A stretch of DNA of 64,000 nt, taken from UTCHB3 sp964625575 (GTDB lineage: Bacteria > Bacteroidota > Ignavibacteria > Ignavibacteriales > Ignavibacteriaceae). Each line of letters begins with the position of its first letter. The stretch's first letter is position 1. The notes beneath the pieces were generated by a model that made no database searches, had not been told where the DNA came from, and saw nothing but the letters and a program-made list of their open reading frames with translations. Below are positions 1 through 10,200 of this stretch, piece after piece. The stretch spans positions 28,440 through 92,439 of the forward strand of contig CAZVBQ010000012.1 in assembly GCA_964625575.1 (NCBI GenBank), given 5' to 3'. The translations under genes were made by a program, and so were the position numbers.

Positions 1-807
1 GAATACCAGGATAGAATAAAACAGGTCGAAATAGCTGCCATGAACGTGAACCCCGAAAAGGATGTAGCCTACAACAAGAATCATCGCCGCGTTCAGATAG
101 GCGATCAGAAGGTAGGGGAATATCTTCCCCAACAAAAGCGAAAAAGTGGAAACAGGCGACACTCTGATCTGCTCGATCGTGTTCCGCTCATTCTCCCTGA
201 CGATCGAAAGTGAAACGCTGATAACGGAAGTGATGATCAGGATCATCGAGATCAGCCCCGGAATGAAGAAGAGCGAACTCTTAAGCTCGGGGTTGTACAT
301 TATTTTGGGCGAGAGCGTGAGCGGAGGAGTGATCTTCGTTCCGCTTTTTGCCAGCACTTCGTTTCGGTAACTGGCATTGAAAGCGGCAATTCCGGCTTCA
401 ATGTAGTTGGTCACTATTATCGCGGTGTTCGCGTCAACGCCGTCGATCAGATACTGAATCTTCACCGTTTCACCGCGCGCGAGGAGCTCGTCGAGCTTTT
501 CCGGAATTGTAACCACCGCGTTCACTTTTTTCCGGTCGAGAAGCAGTCTGATCTCCGTGGCGCTGTTGATGTAAACGGGATCGGCGAAATATTCAGTCGC
601 GGTCAGTTCGTTTATCAGTTTCCGGCTCGAGGAAGTTTTATCGAGATCGAGAACTGCAATTCTGACATTCTTCACATCGAAATCAACGGCATAGCCGAAG
701 AACGCGAGCAGGAATACGGGGAAAAATATCAGGATAGCCAGAAAACGTTTATCCCGCAGGAGGTGCTTGAACTCTTTTTTCGCTATTGCGAAAGTTGTTC
801 GCCACAT
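1..807 (-). CDS. ABC-2 type export permease, 3' end beyond window
   Basis: Inner-membrane permease of an ABC exporter, cut by the left edge so only the first 269 residues are visible. The ATG (805-807) follows the stop of the upstream ATPase gene by one base, which indicates translational coupling. Residues about 20-42 form a hydrophobic segment (FLAILIFFPVFLLAFFGYAV). A long periplasmic-type region follows, then at least two further hydrophobic segments (FFIPGLISMILIITSVISV and a later one). One early helix, a large outer loop and a cluster of later helices is the usual plan of the ABC2_membrane_3/YbhS-YhhJ family. It is last in the visible operon, and a second permease could lie outside the window. 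Confidence 0.85.
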   Translation of the reverse strand, partial: MWRTTFAIAKKEFKHLLRDKRFLAILIFFPVFLLAFFGYAVDFDVKNVRIAVLDLDKTSSSRKLINELTATEYFADPVYINSATEIRLLLDRKKVNAVVTIPEKLDELLARGETVKIQYLIDGVDANTAIIVTNYIEAGIAAFNASYRNEVLAKSGTKITPPLTLSPKIMYNPELKSSLFFIPGLISMILIITSVISVSLSIVRENERNTIEQIRVSPVSTFSLLLGKIFPYLLIAYLNAAMILVVGYILFGVHVHGSYFDLFYSILVF

Positions 808-808
808 A

Positions 809-1549
809 TCAGTATATCCCTTCGATCATGTTAATGAAAACATCCTCAAGCGTGGGATGGGGTGTAGTGGGGGTAACGTATTTCTGTTTGAGTGATGAAG
901 GGGTGCCTTCGGCGATCAGTTTTCCGGCGTTTATCAGTATTATGTTCGCGCAGTATTCAGCTTCTTCGAGATAGTGGGTGGTCACGAAAACTGTCGTTCC
1001 CTCCTCGGCGAGCGAGTGGATGAGATCCCAGAATGCCCGGCGGGAGAGTGGATCAACACCGCTTGTGGGCTCGTCAAGAAACACTATGCCCGGCCGGTGA
1101 ATTACAGCCGTGGCAAGGGCAAGGCGCTGCTTTATCCCTCCCGGGAGGCTGCCCGTGAGCAGTTTTTCCTTCCCTTCAAGATAGGATACTCCAAGCGCCC
1201 ACTTCTTCCTTTCGGCAAGTTTGGCACCGCGCAGACCGTAAACGCCACCGAAGAAATTGAGGTTTTCCTCGACAGTTAAGTCGTTGTAAAGACTAAACTT
1301 CTGCGACATGTAGCCGATGGCGAGCTTTACTTTCTCGGGGTCCTTCGTGATGCTGTGCCCGCCTACGAAGGCATCGCCGCTGGTGGGTGTTAGCATTCCG
1401 CAGAGCATCTTTATCGTGGTCGATTTCCCCGCGCCGTTAGCACCCAAAAACCCGAATATCTCACCCTGCGGTATTGAGAAACTTACGCTGTCAACCGAAA
1501 CAAAATCGCCAAATTTTTTAGTAAGACTGTTTACTTCAATCGAGTTCAT
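809..1549 (-). CDS. ABC exporter ATP-binding protein (second of two)
   Basis: Cytoplasmic ATPase of the same exporter, 246 residues. Walker A GANGAGKST lies at about 36-44, Walker B is VFLDEPTSGVDP and the switch histidine is kept (TTHYLEEAE). The signature is SLPGGIKQ, so the usual LSGG serine is Pro. The partner ATPase at 2878-3792 has a normal LSGGMKQ but lacks the switch His. The two therefore look like the halves of an asymmetric heterodimer, as in the fused two-domain YbhF of E. coli (comparison from memory). It lies one base after the TolC gene and one base before the permease. ABC ATPase identity is certain; the substrate is unknown. Confidence 0.93.
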   Translation of the reverse strand: MNSIEVNSLTKKFGDFVSVDSVSFSIPQGEIFGFLGANGAGKSTTIKMLCGMLTPTSGDAFVGGHSITKDPEKVKLAIGYMSQKFSLYNDLTVEENLNFFGGVYGLRGAKLAERKKWALGVSYLEGKEKLLTGSLPGGIKQRLALATAVIHRPGIVFLDEPTSGVDPLSRRAFWDLIHSLAEEGTTVFVTTHYLEEAEYCANIILINAGKLIAEGTPSSLKQKYVTPTTPHPTLEDVFINMIEGIY

Positions 1550-1550
1550 C

Positions 1551-2873
1551 TCAGTAGAGCTGCTTTCCGGTTGATCTTAAAAGGTTGTACCACGCGAGAG
1601 CCATCCTGATCCGCGCCACCTGAATGCTGCTCTTCGCTGAATAAAGCATTGTATCAGCCGAGATCAGGTCGGTTGAAGTGGCGGCCTGCGCCTTGAAGTT
1701 CTCCAGCGTTACCCTGTAATTCTCTTCCGCCTGCGCGAGAGTGACCTTCAGGTTCTCTAATTTATCCTTCGCGTTAACCAAAGCGAGCCGGCTGTTATAG
1801 ACTTCGTTGGCAACCGCGTCACTTAGCTGTGATTCGGTGGTGCCCAGGCTTTTGATCGATTCTGTTACCTGGTCTGCCTTGGCGGACGTGTTGCCCCAGT
1901 CCCAGATGTTCCACTGAAGGTTCAGCGACACATCCCAAGAAGCCTTGAACTCATCTTTCACCGGGAAGATTCGCTGACTTGGATTGGCGTAGTAGAGATT
2001 CGAGCTTACCGATACCTCGGGATAGTAGCCCGATTTTGCTGCCTCAAGATTGCTTGAGAGCGCGTCTTTCTTAAGAGATAGCGAGGTGAACTCGGGTCTG
2101 TTCTTTCTCGCCTCGGGGATGAGTTCGGTCAGAGCCGGAACGTTGACATCGCTGCTGAATTTCAGATCCGCAATTTCGATGGGAGAATCAACCGGACGAC
2201 CCATCGCAAGGTTCAGCGCTCCCTTTGCCGAGCTTATCGCGGTCTCCGCGTCAATACGCTGGGAGACAACACCTGAAAGCTGCACTTCAATTTTCAGGAT
2301 GTCGTTGCGAGTCGCCATTCCGTTGTCGAGAAGCTGGTTCGCGTCGGTCACTCTTTTCTGCAGCGAGGTGATGTTCTCGTTTACCACCTTTAATTGTTCA
2401 ATGGCTCCCGCGAGATTCAGCCACGCGTTGATGACCTTTATCGCTTCGTCGTTTTTCTTGATATTTTGGTCACTTTTCAGCGCGTCAATGTTCTTTTGGG
2501 CTGCATCTTCCGATGCGGTTATCCTGTTTCCAAGGAACACCGGTTGAGTCACGTTCAGGCGAAGCTGGTAGTTGTTGAAGAGTGGCTCCTGGATCGTTAT
2601 CGGATTGGGAAAGAAAGGCACCTTGATCTCTGAGTTGGGTATCTCGCTTAACCTAACGTATGAAGCAAAAAACTTCAATTGCGGAAGTTTGGCTGTAGAT
2701 ATCTCTTTCAGTTTCAGGATGTTTTGATCTATCGCCGAGGTGTTAAGCGCGAGCACTTTGCTCTTCTCGAGCGCTGTGGCGACGCATTCTTCAAGCGTGA
2801 GTTTCTGAGCGAGAGCGCCCGATTGCAGCAGTACGAGAGCGATCCAGATTAAGTAATAATTTCTCTTTTTCAT
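1551..2873 (-). CDS. TolC-family outer-membrane efflux protein
   Basis: Outer-membrane exit duct, 440 residues. It begins with a signal peptide (MKKRNYYLIWIALVLLQSGALAQ, likely cut after ALA). The rest is long amphipathic helices in two related halves, with family-like elements such as LTLEECVATAL near the start and NLQWNIWDWG in the second half. The length is typical of TolC/OprM proteins. It sits between two ABC ATPase genes with gaps of 4 bp and 1 bp, so it is surely cotranscribed. With the HlyD-type lipoprotein and the ABC proteins it would make a tripartite inner-to-outer membrane exporter. The cargo cannot be read from sequence. Confidence 0.93.
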   Translation of the reverse strand: MKKRNYYLIWIALVLLQSGALAQKLTLEECVATALEKSKVLALNTSAIDQNILKLKEISTAKLPQLKFFASYVRLSEIPNSEIKVPFFPNPITIQEPLFNNYQLRLNVTQPVFLGNRITASEDAAQKNIDALKSDQNIKKNDEAIKVINAWLNLAGAIEQLKVVNENITSLQKRVTDANQLLDNGMATRNDILKIEVQLSGVVSQRIDAETAISSAKGALNLAMGRPVDSPIEIADLKFSSDVNVPALTELIPEARKNRPEFTSLSLKKDALSSNLEAAKSGYYPEVSVSSNLYYANPSQRIFPVKDEFKASWDVSLNLQWNIWDWGNTSAKADQVTESIKSLGTTESQLSDAVANEVYNSRLALVNAKDKLENLKVTLAQAEENYRVTLENFKAQAATSTDLISADTMLYSAKSSIQVARIRMALAWYNLLRSTGKQLY

Positions 2874-2877
2874 TGTT

Positions 2878-3792
2878 TTAAGCGGTTTTACTTTTTACAA
2901 GATGAATGAAAATGTTCTCAAGCGAAGGGGTCTTGAACTTGTGTTCAGTTATCCTGATCCCTTTGGTGGAAAGAAGTGCTGTAACATCAGCGAGTGTCTT
3001 CCCCGGGTCAGCGGTCAGAATATCGATGCGGTCACCGAATGCCTGCGGGTCAAGTGGAAGACCTTCGCGTATCGTTTTAACGCTCTCCCGTATTGCCGGG
3101 GTGAAAATTTCGAGTACCGACATCCCGATCGAGTTCATCACTTCGTTGGCAGTACCAAGGGCGATGATCTCTCCCTCGTGCATCAGCCCGATCCGGTGGC
3201 ACTTCTCCGCCTCATCGAGGTAGGGGGTGGTCAGAAGGATGGTGATACCCTCGGCGCTGAGTGACGAGATTATCTTCCAGAAATCGCGCCGGGAAACGGG
3301 ATCGACGCCTGTGGTCGGCTCGTCAAGTATCAACACCTTTGGCGTGTGAATCAGCGAGCAGGCGAGCGCGAGTTTCTGTTTCATTCCGCCGGAAAGCTTG
3401 TCGGCAGGGCGGTCACGGAACTTCGAAAGGCGCATCATTTCCAGAAGGTGGTCTCGTCTCGGCTTCCACTCCTTCACTTTGTGGATATCGGCGAAAAACT
3501 CAATGTTCTCATCAACGGTCAGGTCTCCGTAAAGGGAAAATTTCTGGGAAAGGTAGCCGAGGCTGTTCTGTGCCTCCCGTTTGTGAGTGGCAACATCGTA
3601 GCCAAGTACGGATGCACTTCCGGAATCTGCCCCCGTTAGACCGCAGATCACCCTGATAGTGGTGGTTTTCCCTGCGCCATCAGGTCCGACCAGACCGAAC
3701 ATCTCGCCGGGGGCGATCGAGAGCGAAAGTGACTTTACCGCCACGATCTCACCAAATGTTTTTCTTATTTCAATTATTTCTATCGCGTTCAT
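2878..3792 (-). CDS. ABC exporter ATP-binding protein (first of two)
   Basis: 304-residue ABC ATPase. Walker A GPDGAGKTT is at about 36-44, the signature LSGGMKQK is intact and Walker B is VLILDEPTTGVDP. The switch region reads TTPYLDEAEKC, so Pro replaces the His that most ABC ATPases use for hydrolysis. This form resembles the N-terminal ATPase of YbhF-type exporters. About 90 C-terminal residues follow the ATPase core and end with a family-typical LENIFIHLV. The likely partner is the ATPase at 809-1549, which keeps its His. The gene overlaps neither neighbour and is tightly packed in the operon. Confidence 0.93.
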   Translation of the reverse strand: MNAIEIIEIRKTFGEIVAVKSLSLSIAPGEMFGLVGPDGAGKTTTIRVICGLTGADSGSASVLGYDVATHKREAQNSLGYLSQKFSLYGDLTVDENIEFFADIHKVKEWKPRRDHLLEMMRLSKFRDRPADKLSGGMKQKLALACSLIHTPKVLILDEPTTGVDPVSRRDFWKIISSLSAEGITILLTTPYLDEAEKCHRIGLMHEGEIIALGTANEVMNSIGMSVLEIFTPAIRESVKTIREGLPLDPQAFGDRIDILTADPGKTLADVTALLSTKGIRITEHKFKTPSLENIFIHLVKSKTA

Positions 3793-3810
3793 TTCGGTTT
3801 CGCGCGGTTG

Positions 3811-4779
3811 TCACAGCTTTATTGAGGCGTCGGCGGGCATGCCGTCTTTAAGTTCGCCATTCTGGTTTTTCACCCGCACCTTCACTTCGTAAACCAGCCG
3901 GGTCCGCTCGTCACCGGTTTGGATATTCTTGGGTGTGAACGCCGCCTCGGGTGAAATGTAGATAACCTTTCCCAGGTACTTTTTTCCGGGGTAGCTATCG
4001 ATCGAAACATCGACCTGCTGGCCCGTCTTCACTTTGCCAAGATCGGTCTCCTGTACATAAAGGATTAGATCGAGCTCATCAGTGGCGGAGATTTTTACCA
4101 ATGATGAAAGCATTCCGGCGGTTTCACCTTTTTTGATGTATTTTTTCACAACCTTGCCTGTGATGGGGGAGACCACGTAGCATTTGTCAATATTGTTTTT
4201 AAGGATGTCAGCGCCTGACCGGGCTTCTTTTGAGCGAGCAGCGGCGGCTTTTATCTCTTCCGGTCTTACGATCGTTTTTATCTTTTTCAGGTTCTCCTCC
4301 GCGCCGGCTAACTGAGAGCGGAGCACTTTAAGACGGGTATCCGCGTCATCGAGGTTCTTTTTGGTAACTGTTCCGGCATTGTAGAGGTTTGTGATCCTGG
4401 TGAAATCGGTTTCGGCGAGGGCGATGTTCGCCTTGATCTGCGCGATCATCTCTTCCGCCTGGGCGATATCCTCTTTACGCGCGCCACTCTGCAGAAGTGA
4501 ATACTGCGCGTCAGCTCCCTCGATTAGGGCTGAAGTTCTCTCGAGTTGAAGAAGGAGGTTCGAGTCATCGATCTTCACCACGGTGTCGTTCAACTTCACC
4601 ACGTCACCCTCTTCAAACGGGAAGAGCACCACCAGACCCGGGGTTTGGGCGCTTAAAGTAACGCTGATGGCTTCCAGATTGCCGGAAACCTTCAGCTTGG
4701 AAGTGTCGGTCTCTTTTGAGCACCCTGCCGCGATAAGCGCCATCAGCGCGACCGCCGCGATAAAACTATATCTTTTCAT
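3811..4779 (-). CDS. HlyD-family membrane-fusion lipoprotein
   Basis: Periplasmic adaptor linking the ABC permease to TolC. Start chosen at the ATG of MKRYSFIAAVALMALIAAGC because it gives a clean lipoprotein signal with lipobox IAAGC; an ATG 15 bp upstream and a longer reading frame are less likely. After the signal comes a barrel-sandwich half-motif (SVTLSAQTPGLVVLF), a long coiled-coil hairpin with repeated Ala/Glu/Lys heptads, then the second lipoyl half (YVVSPITGKVVKKYIKKGE) and beta-barrel domains. About 322 residues, normal for YbhG-type adaptors. Its start overlaps the 3' end of the tetR gene by 14 bp, so regulator and transporter are translationally coupled. Confidence 0.92.
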   Translation of the reverse strand: MKRYSFIAAVALMALIAAGCSKETDTSKLKVSGNLEAISVTLSAQTPGLVVLFPFEEGDVVKLNDTVVKIDDSNLLLQLERTSALIEGADAQYSLLQSGARKEDIAQAEEMIAQIKANIALAETDFTRITNLYNAGTVTKKNLDDADTRLKVLRSQLAGAEENLKKIKTIVRPEEIKAAAARSKEARSGADILKNNIDKCYVVSPITGKVVKKYIKKGETAGMLSSLVKISATDELDLILYVQETDLGKVKTGQQVDVSIDSYPGKKYLGKVIYISPEAAFTPKNIQTGDERTRLVYEVKVRVKNQNGELKDGMPADASIKL

Positions 4780-5398
4780 TTTGTAGAACTCCATAGATAA
4801 GATTTGAAAACTCTTCATTTCCTCTGTCAGTCATGATCGAAGTGAGCATGAACCGGTAAAACCCGCCAACAGCCTGGTTGAAACTCATTTTGTTTGTCGC
4901 GAGAAACTCGCTTTTTATCACTTCCCTGATCCCCCCGACGAACGCGGCAATAACCACGGGGAGGGGATGGTTCTTTACTAACCCTTCGTTGATACCTTGC
5001 ATATAAATACGCGAAATGGTGTCGCGCATGATGTTGCTCCGGAAACTGTCGAACTCCTGCCAAAGCTCAGGCATGAATTGCTGCAGGTCGGCAATAAATT
5101 CGTTGGAGATAAGGGTGGTCTGCGTCAGCATCCTGTTAAGGATTCTGATAAACTTGACCACCGACACTTCATCCGTCTCGACCACGCTTCTGACGAAGGC
5201 ACCCGACTCGTGCATGAACAACTTGAATCCTGCCTCGACCAACTCCTCTTTAGAGGTGAAGTGCTTGTAGATCGTCTTTTTGCTGATCTTCATCCCTTTT
5301 GCTATATCATCAACAGGGATCTTCGAGAATCCTGTCTCGCGGAACCGCGTGAAAGCGTAAAGGGAGATCTTTTTTTTCTGTTCTTCTGATTTTGTCAT
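4766..5398 (-). CDS. TetR/AcrR-family repressor of the efflux operon
   Basis: Transcriptional repressor, about 210 residues. The N-terminal helix-turn-helix is clear (KIPVDDIAKGMKISKKTIYKHF, residues about 25-50), followed by an all-helical ligand domain. I chose the ATG at 5396-5398; a TTG 15 bp upstream is possible, and neither has a convincing Shine-Dalgarno. It is first in the leftward operon, so it probably controls its own transcription and the exporter. The upstream DNA holds inverted GTTTC/GAAAC half-sites that overlap the start codon region and extend toward the divergent transporter gene. The inducer is unknown. Confidence 0.9.
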   Translation of the reverse strand: MTKSEEQKKKISLYAFTRFRETGFSKIPVDDIAKGMKISKKTIYKHFTSKEELVEAGFKLFMHESGAFVRSVVETDEVSVVKFIRILNRMLTQTTLISNEFIADLQQFMPELWQEFDSFRSNIMRDTISRIYMQGINEGLVKNHPLPVVIAAFVGGIREVIKSEFLATNKMSFNQAVGGFYRFMLTSIMTDRGNEEFSNLIYGVLQNEKI

Positions 5399-5468
5399 GG
5401 AAACTAATTTCAATTATTACAGTTTCTAAAATAACATAGGGAAACCAAAAAGTCAATATTTAGTTTCC
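5399..5468. promoter_or_regulatory. Candidate TetR operator cluster
   Basis: The divergent region holds a perfect 9-bp inverted repeat, GGAAACTAA at 5399-5407 and TTAGTTTCC at 5460-5468. An inner pair of half-sites, GTTTC at 5422-5426 and GAAAC at 5441-5445, lies between them. Four half-sites of one sequence beside a tetR gene suggest autoregulation. No binding data exist here and no -10/-35 pair is obvious. Confidence 0.5.
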
Positions 5469-5533
5469 GTTTTCCTGCCAATTCGTCGAAAATATTTTTT
5501 CAGAAGGGTTAAACTGACTAAAAAGTTAAATTT

Positions 5534-6424
5534 GTGACGAAATATTTTTCATTTTTGAAAGAAGAATTGGATACCACGTACCACAAAAAAGGCATACTTG
5601 CTGTTGTAATTGCAGCGCTTCTCTGGAGCACCGGCGGGCTTTTCATTAAACTGATCTCGCTGAACTCGCTTCAACTTTCATTTTTCCGGTCGCTTTTTGC
5701 GGGTCTGGTTATTCTCGCCCTCTTCCGTAAAGACGCGCTGAAGTTCAATAAATGGTCACTTCTCACCGGACTCTGTTACGCGGGGGTGCTGACCTTCTTT
5801 GTTGTAGCCACAAAGCTTACAACAGCGGCAAACGCGATATTCCTTCAGTACACGGCACCCATTTACGTTCTAATACTGGAACCGCTTTTGTTGAAAACGA
5901 AGTTTGAGCGGATCAATCTGGTAACTATAATCTTCACATTCGCGGGGATGGCGCTCTTTTTTGTCGGAAAACTGTCGGCAGGGGATATGGAAGGGAATAC
6001 ATTCGCCCTCATCTCCGGCATCTGCCTCACTTTCATGTTCCTCGGTATGAGGAAATCGGGTGATGAGTACAAATTCAGTACAATCTTTTGGGGGAATGTT
6101 TTTGTTGTGCTTATTACGGGCTTTTCTGTGATCGATCTTCCACCAATGTCGATCGGTGACCTCGCGATGGCGGGTTATCTTGGGATATTTCAGATCGGAA
6201 TAGCTTATGTCATTTTCAGCTACGCGATCAATAAAGTTGAGGCAATTGAGGCTTCGCTTCTCGCGATGATCGAACCGGTGCTCAACCCTGTTTGGGTTCT
6301 GATCGGTTACGGCGAGATGCCTTCAACCTGGGCGATCGCGGGTGGTGTTATCATAATTCTCGCGATCGGCTTCCGCACGGTGATGATCGAAAAACGCCGC
6401 CGGCGAAAGCCAATGCCCGTTTAG
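5534..6424 (+). CDS. EamA/DMT-family inner-membrane transporter
   Basis: Drug/metabolite transporter of about 296 residues with ten hydrophobic segments in two EamA repeats. The first repeat begins near residue 20 (LAVVIAALLWSTGGLFIKL). The second begins at the glycine-rich segment near 155 and ends near 280. ASLLAMIEPVLNPVWVLIGY is the typical end of the second repeat. The start is a GTG with a weak ribosome site. It is divergent from the tetR operon and could share the GTTTC/GAAAC control region. It is convergent with pdxH, with 10 bp between stops. The substrate is unknown; this family exports amino acids, metabolites or drugs. Confidence 0.9.
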   Translation: MTKYFSFLKEELDTTYHKKGILAVVIAALLWSTGGLFIKLISLNSLQLSFFRSLFAGLVILALFRKDALKFNKWSLLTGLCYAGVLTFFVVATKLTTAANAIFLQYTAPIYVLILEPLLLKTKFERINLVTIIFTFAGMALFFVGKLSAGDMEGNTFALISGICLTFMFLGMRKSGDEYKFSTIFWGNVFVVLITGFSVIDLPPMSIGDLAMAGYLGIFQIGIAYVIFSYAINKVEAIEASLLAMIEPVLNPVWVLIGYGEMPSTWAIAGGVIIILAIGFRTVMIEKRRRRKPMPV

Positions 6425-6434
6425 AGTTTCAGTC

Positions 6435-7088
6435 TCAAGGGGAGAGGCGCTCTATTTTCCATTCGTTGCCTTCACGGCGGTAGAGAATACGGTCGTGAAG
6501 CCTGTTCGGTCGCCCTTGCCAGAATTCAAACCGCTCCGGTATTACCTTGTAACCGCCCCAGAACGGGGGGAGGGGAATATCGGAATCACCAAATTTCTTC
6601 TTGTACTCAGCGAATTTCATCTCGAGGTAAACCCTCCCGGGCACGGTAGTGCTCTGCTTTGATGCCCAGGCACCAATTCTTGAGTCGGCAGGTCTCGTTT
6701 TGAAGTATGCGTACGATTCGCTTTCAGGTATCCTGACCGCCTTGCCGTTAATTCTCACCTGTCTTTCGAGCTCGAGCCAGAGGAACAGGAGTGAAACGTT
6801 CGGGTTAAGCTCGATCTCCCGCCCTTTCTGACTTTCGTAATTTGTGAAGAAGGTGAAACCATCGTCATCGAACCCCTTAAGAAGAACGGTTCTCGATGAA
6901 GGCACCCCTACCGCTGAAACGGTCGAGATAACCATGGCATTCGGCTCGAGCAGTTGTGCTTCAAGCGCGTTGCTGAACCATTTATCGAACTGTTTAAGCG
7001 GGTCTCTTGTTACATCTCCAATATCGAGAGTGGCTGCCTGATAGTTGCGTCTTAGTGAGGAGACGAGTTCGTTCGGGTTTTCTGCCAT
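6435..7088 (-). CDS. pdxH: Pyridoxamine 5'-phosphate oxidase
   Basis: FMN enzyme that oxidises pyridoxamine/pyridoxine 5'-phosphate to pyridoxal phosphate, in the cytoplasm. 217 residues, the family's normal size. Recognisable landmarks are an N-terminal DPLKQFDKWF, SSRTVLLKGFDDDGFTFFTNY (FMN and substrate binding), the SRIGAWASKQST stretch, and the C-terminal FEFWQGRPNRLHDR with the substrate-binding Arg/His. The end, REGNEWKIERLSP, is typical. It is monocistronic, convergent with the EamA gene and divergent from sucA. A confident housekeeping assignment. Confidence 0.96.
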   Translation of the reverse strand: MAENPNELVSSLRRNYQAATLDIGDVTRDPLKQFDKWFSNALEAQLLEPNAMVISTVSAVGVPSSRTVLLKGFDDDGFTFFTNYESQKGREIELNPNVSLLFLWLELERQVRINGKAVRIPESESYAYFKTRPADSRIGAWASKQSTTVPGRVYLEMKFAEYKKKFGDSDIPLPPFWGGYKVIPERFEFWQGRPNRLHDRILYRREGNEWKIERLSP

Positions 7089-7217
7089 TTCGTTAGTTCC
7101 GTTGTTTTAGTTAAATTTAAAGTTTAAATTCTGCTTCTTAATTGAGAGGGCAAACACAATTAAAAGCAAGGATACGCGAAAGATCATTCCAAAAATAACA
7201 AGAGTATTGCAATCATC

Positions 7218-10200
7218 ATGAGTGAAAACGGTTCACCCAAAGACAAACAACAATTTGTTGAAGAATTTGGGTCAAATAGCTGGTTTGTTGAATATCTGTA
7301 TGAAGAATATAAAGAGAATCCGGGTGCTGTACCCGACCAGTGGAAGAGATATTTTAATGGTGAGATAACATCTGGGCAGATCGATCAGGCTCCTCAACAG
7401 GGAAGTGCTGAAGTTGCTCCTGGTTCGGCACCCCGTTCGTTCCCGATGCCTCAACCCCTTCCGGGTGATACCACCAAGGTTATCGCCGGAGGTGGAGCAA
7501 GGATAATCCAGAACATGGAGAGTTCGCTTACCATCCCGACCGCCACTTCATTTAGAACCATCGCGGTAAAGATCCTCGAAGAAAACAGAATACTGATAAA
7601 TTCCCACCTCGCGAAGAGAAGGGCAGGCAAGATCAGTTTCACTCATATCATCGGATGGGCTATTGTGCAGGCCGCCAAGGCGTTCCCCTCGATGAACAAC
7701 GCCTACACCGAGAAAGACGGCAAGCCGGTGCTCATCACCCGCGAGCACATCAACCTCGGACTCGCCATAGATGTTGAAAGAAAAGACGGCACAAGAAACC
7801 TGATGGTTCCAAACATCAAAGCTGCCGATACAATGGATTTTAAGAAGTTCTTCGAAACTTACGAAGACCTCGTGAAGAGAAGCAGACTTGGTCAGATCGA
7901 TCCAGCCGAGTTCATGGGCACCACCATTTCACTCACCAACCCGGGCACGCTCGGAACAATCGCTTCTGTACCCCGTTTAATGATGGGCCAGGGCACAATT
8001 GTTGCCACCGGAGCAATCCAGTACCCCGCGGAGTTCGTGGCGATGTCAGCAGAGGCGGTTTCGAACCTCGGCGTAAGCAAGGTGATGCAGATAACCAGCA
8101 CCTACGACCACAGGATCATACAGGGAGCCGAGTCGGGCATGTTCCTCCGCAAAATAAGCGAAATGCTGATGGGTGAGGATGACTTCTATGAGATCATCTT
8201 TGAGAGCCTCGGCGTTCCGCAGATGCCCCACAAGTGGCAGAGCGATACCGTGCCGGGCTTCAGTCAGTCAACCATCGGCTACGATGAGATAGCGAAACAG
8301 GGAAGAGTGCGTCAGATGATCAACATGTTCCGCGTTCGCGGGCACCTGATTGCCACCACCGACCCGCTCGGAAAGAATACCACGTACCACCCTGAACTTG
8401 ACCCGCAGTTCTATCAGTTGACTGTTTGGGACTACGACCGCCAGTTCCTTACCCACGATTTCGGCGGATACAAGACAGCGACACTCCGGAAGATCCTGGA
8501 TAAACTGCATAAGACCTACTGCGAGAACATCGGCGTTGAGTATATGCACATCCAATCGAGCGATGAAAAAACGTGGCTGCAAAACAGGATGGAGCCAGTT
8601 GAGAACAAGCCGAACCTCGACACCGCCACAAAAAAACAGATATTGCAGAAACTGATCGAAGCCGAGCATTTCGAGCAGTTTATTCACACAAAGTTTATCG
8701 GACACAAGCGTTTCTCGCTCGAAGGGCTTGAGTCAACCATCCCCGCGCTTGATCACCTGCTGACGATCGCCGCCGACAATAACGTCCGCGAGATCGTTCT
8801 TGGCATGGCTCACCGTGGCAGATTGAACGTGCTCACCAATATTGTGGGCAAATCGTATGATTCGATCCTTTCGGAATTTGAGGATATAATCGATCCCGAT
8901 TCAACCGCCGGATCCGGTGACGTTAAGTACCACCTCGGTGCATTCAACAAGGTGAAAACCCGTTTTAGAAAAGAGATCGGCGTTTCGATAGCCTCGAACC
9001 CCAGCCACCTCGAGTGGGTGAACCCTGTGGTAGAGGGTATAGTCCGCGCCAAACAGACAAGAATGGCCGACACCGACAGAAAGCACATCATCCCCGTTCT
9101 CCTTCATGGCGACTCCGCCTTCGCGGGTCAGGGAGTTGTAGCCGAGACCATCAACCTTTCTCAGCTCGCGGGCTACAAAACAGGCGGCACGATACACATC
9201 GTAACCAATAATCAGATTGGTTTTACCACCACACCCGAAGAGGCGAGATCGTCGGTTTACGCCACCGACGTGGCGAAGATAGTTCAGGCACCCGTTTTTC
9301 ACGTGAACGGCGATGACCCCGAAGCGGTGCTTCATGTTATCAAAATCGCGTTTGACTACAGACAGAAATTCAACAAAGACGTGGTGATCGATATCGTCGG
9401 ATACCGCCGTCATGGTCACAATGAGGGTGACGACCCCGGCTACACCCAGCCGATCCTTTACGCCAAGATCAAGCAGCAGCCATCAGTGACCAAACAGTAT
9501 GGCAAGCGACTTGTAGCCGAAGGCATAATCACTGATGATGAGCTTAAAGCTCTCGAGGCGGCGTACAACAAGAAACTTGATGACGCGCTTCAGATAGTCA
9601 CCCAGAAGAAGAACCAGTTCAAGGGTGACATCCCCGCCGCTCTGATCAATCAGGAGCGTCCAAGCGCGAGGATGAATCACGATACAGCGCTCACGGAAGA
9701 AGAGCTTAACGAACTTCTGATAAAGGGAAGCTCACTGCCTGAAGGCTTTAACCTCCATCCGAAGCTTGTAAAGTTCCTTGATAAAAGGAAGGATTTCGCG
9801 GCTTCCAAGGATGGACTTGCAGACTGGGCAACCGCCGAGTTTGCGGCCTTTGCGTCACTGGTGAAAGAGGGAACACCCGTCCGCCTCAGCGGTCAGGACT
9901 GCGTCCGGGGAACCTTCACCCAGCGCCACATGGCTTTCACAGACGTGGTAACGGGCCAGGAGTATTTCCCGATTAACCACATGTATAACGGACAGGCTCG
10001 CGCCGAGATCCTCGACAGTAACCTCTCCGAGGCGGCTGTTATGGGCTTCGAGTACGGTTTCAGCACCGCCGACCCTGATACTCTCGTTATCTGGGAAGCT
10101 CAGTTTGGTGACTTCGCCAACGGCGCGCAGATAATCATCGACAATTTTATTGTTGCTTCCAAGGAGAAGTGGAACACTCCGAACAACCTCGTGCTTCTGT

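Noticed and set aside
974..1279. Long open frames on the + strand across the efflux operon
   Set aside because: They are antisense to strongly supported ABC and TolC genes and lack recognisable domains.
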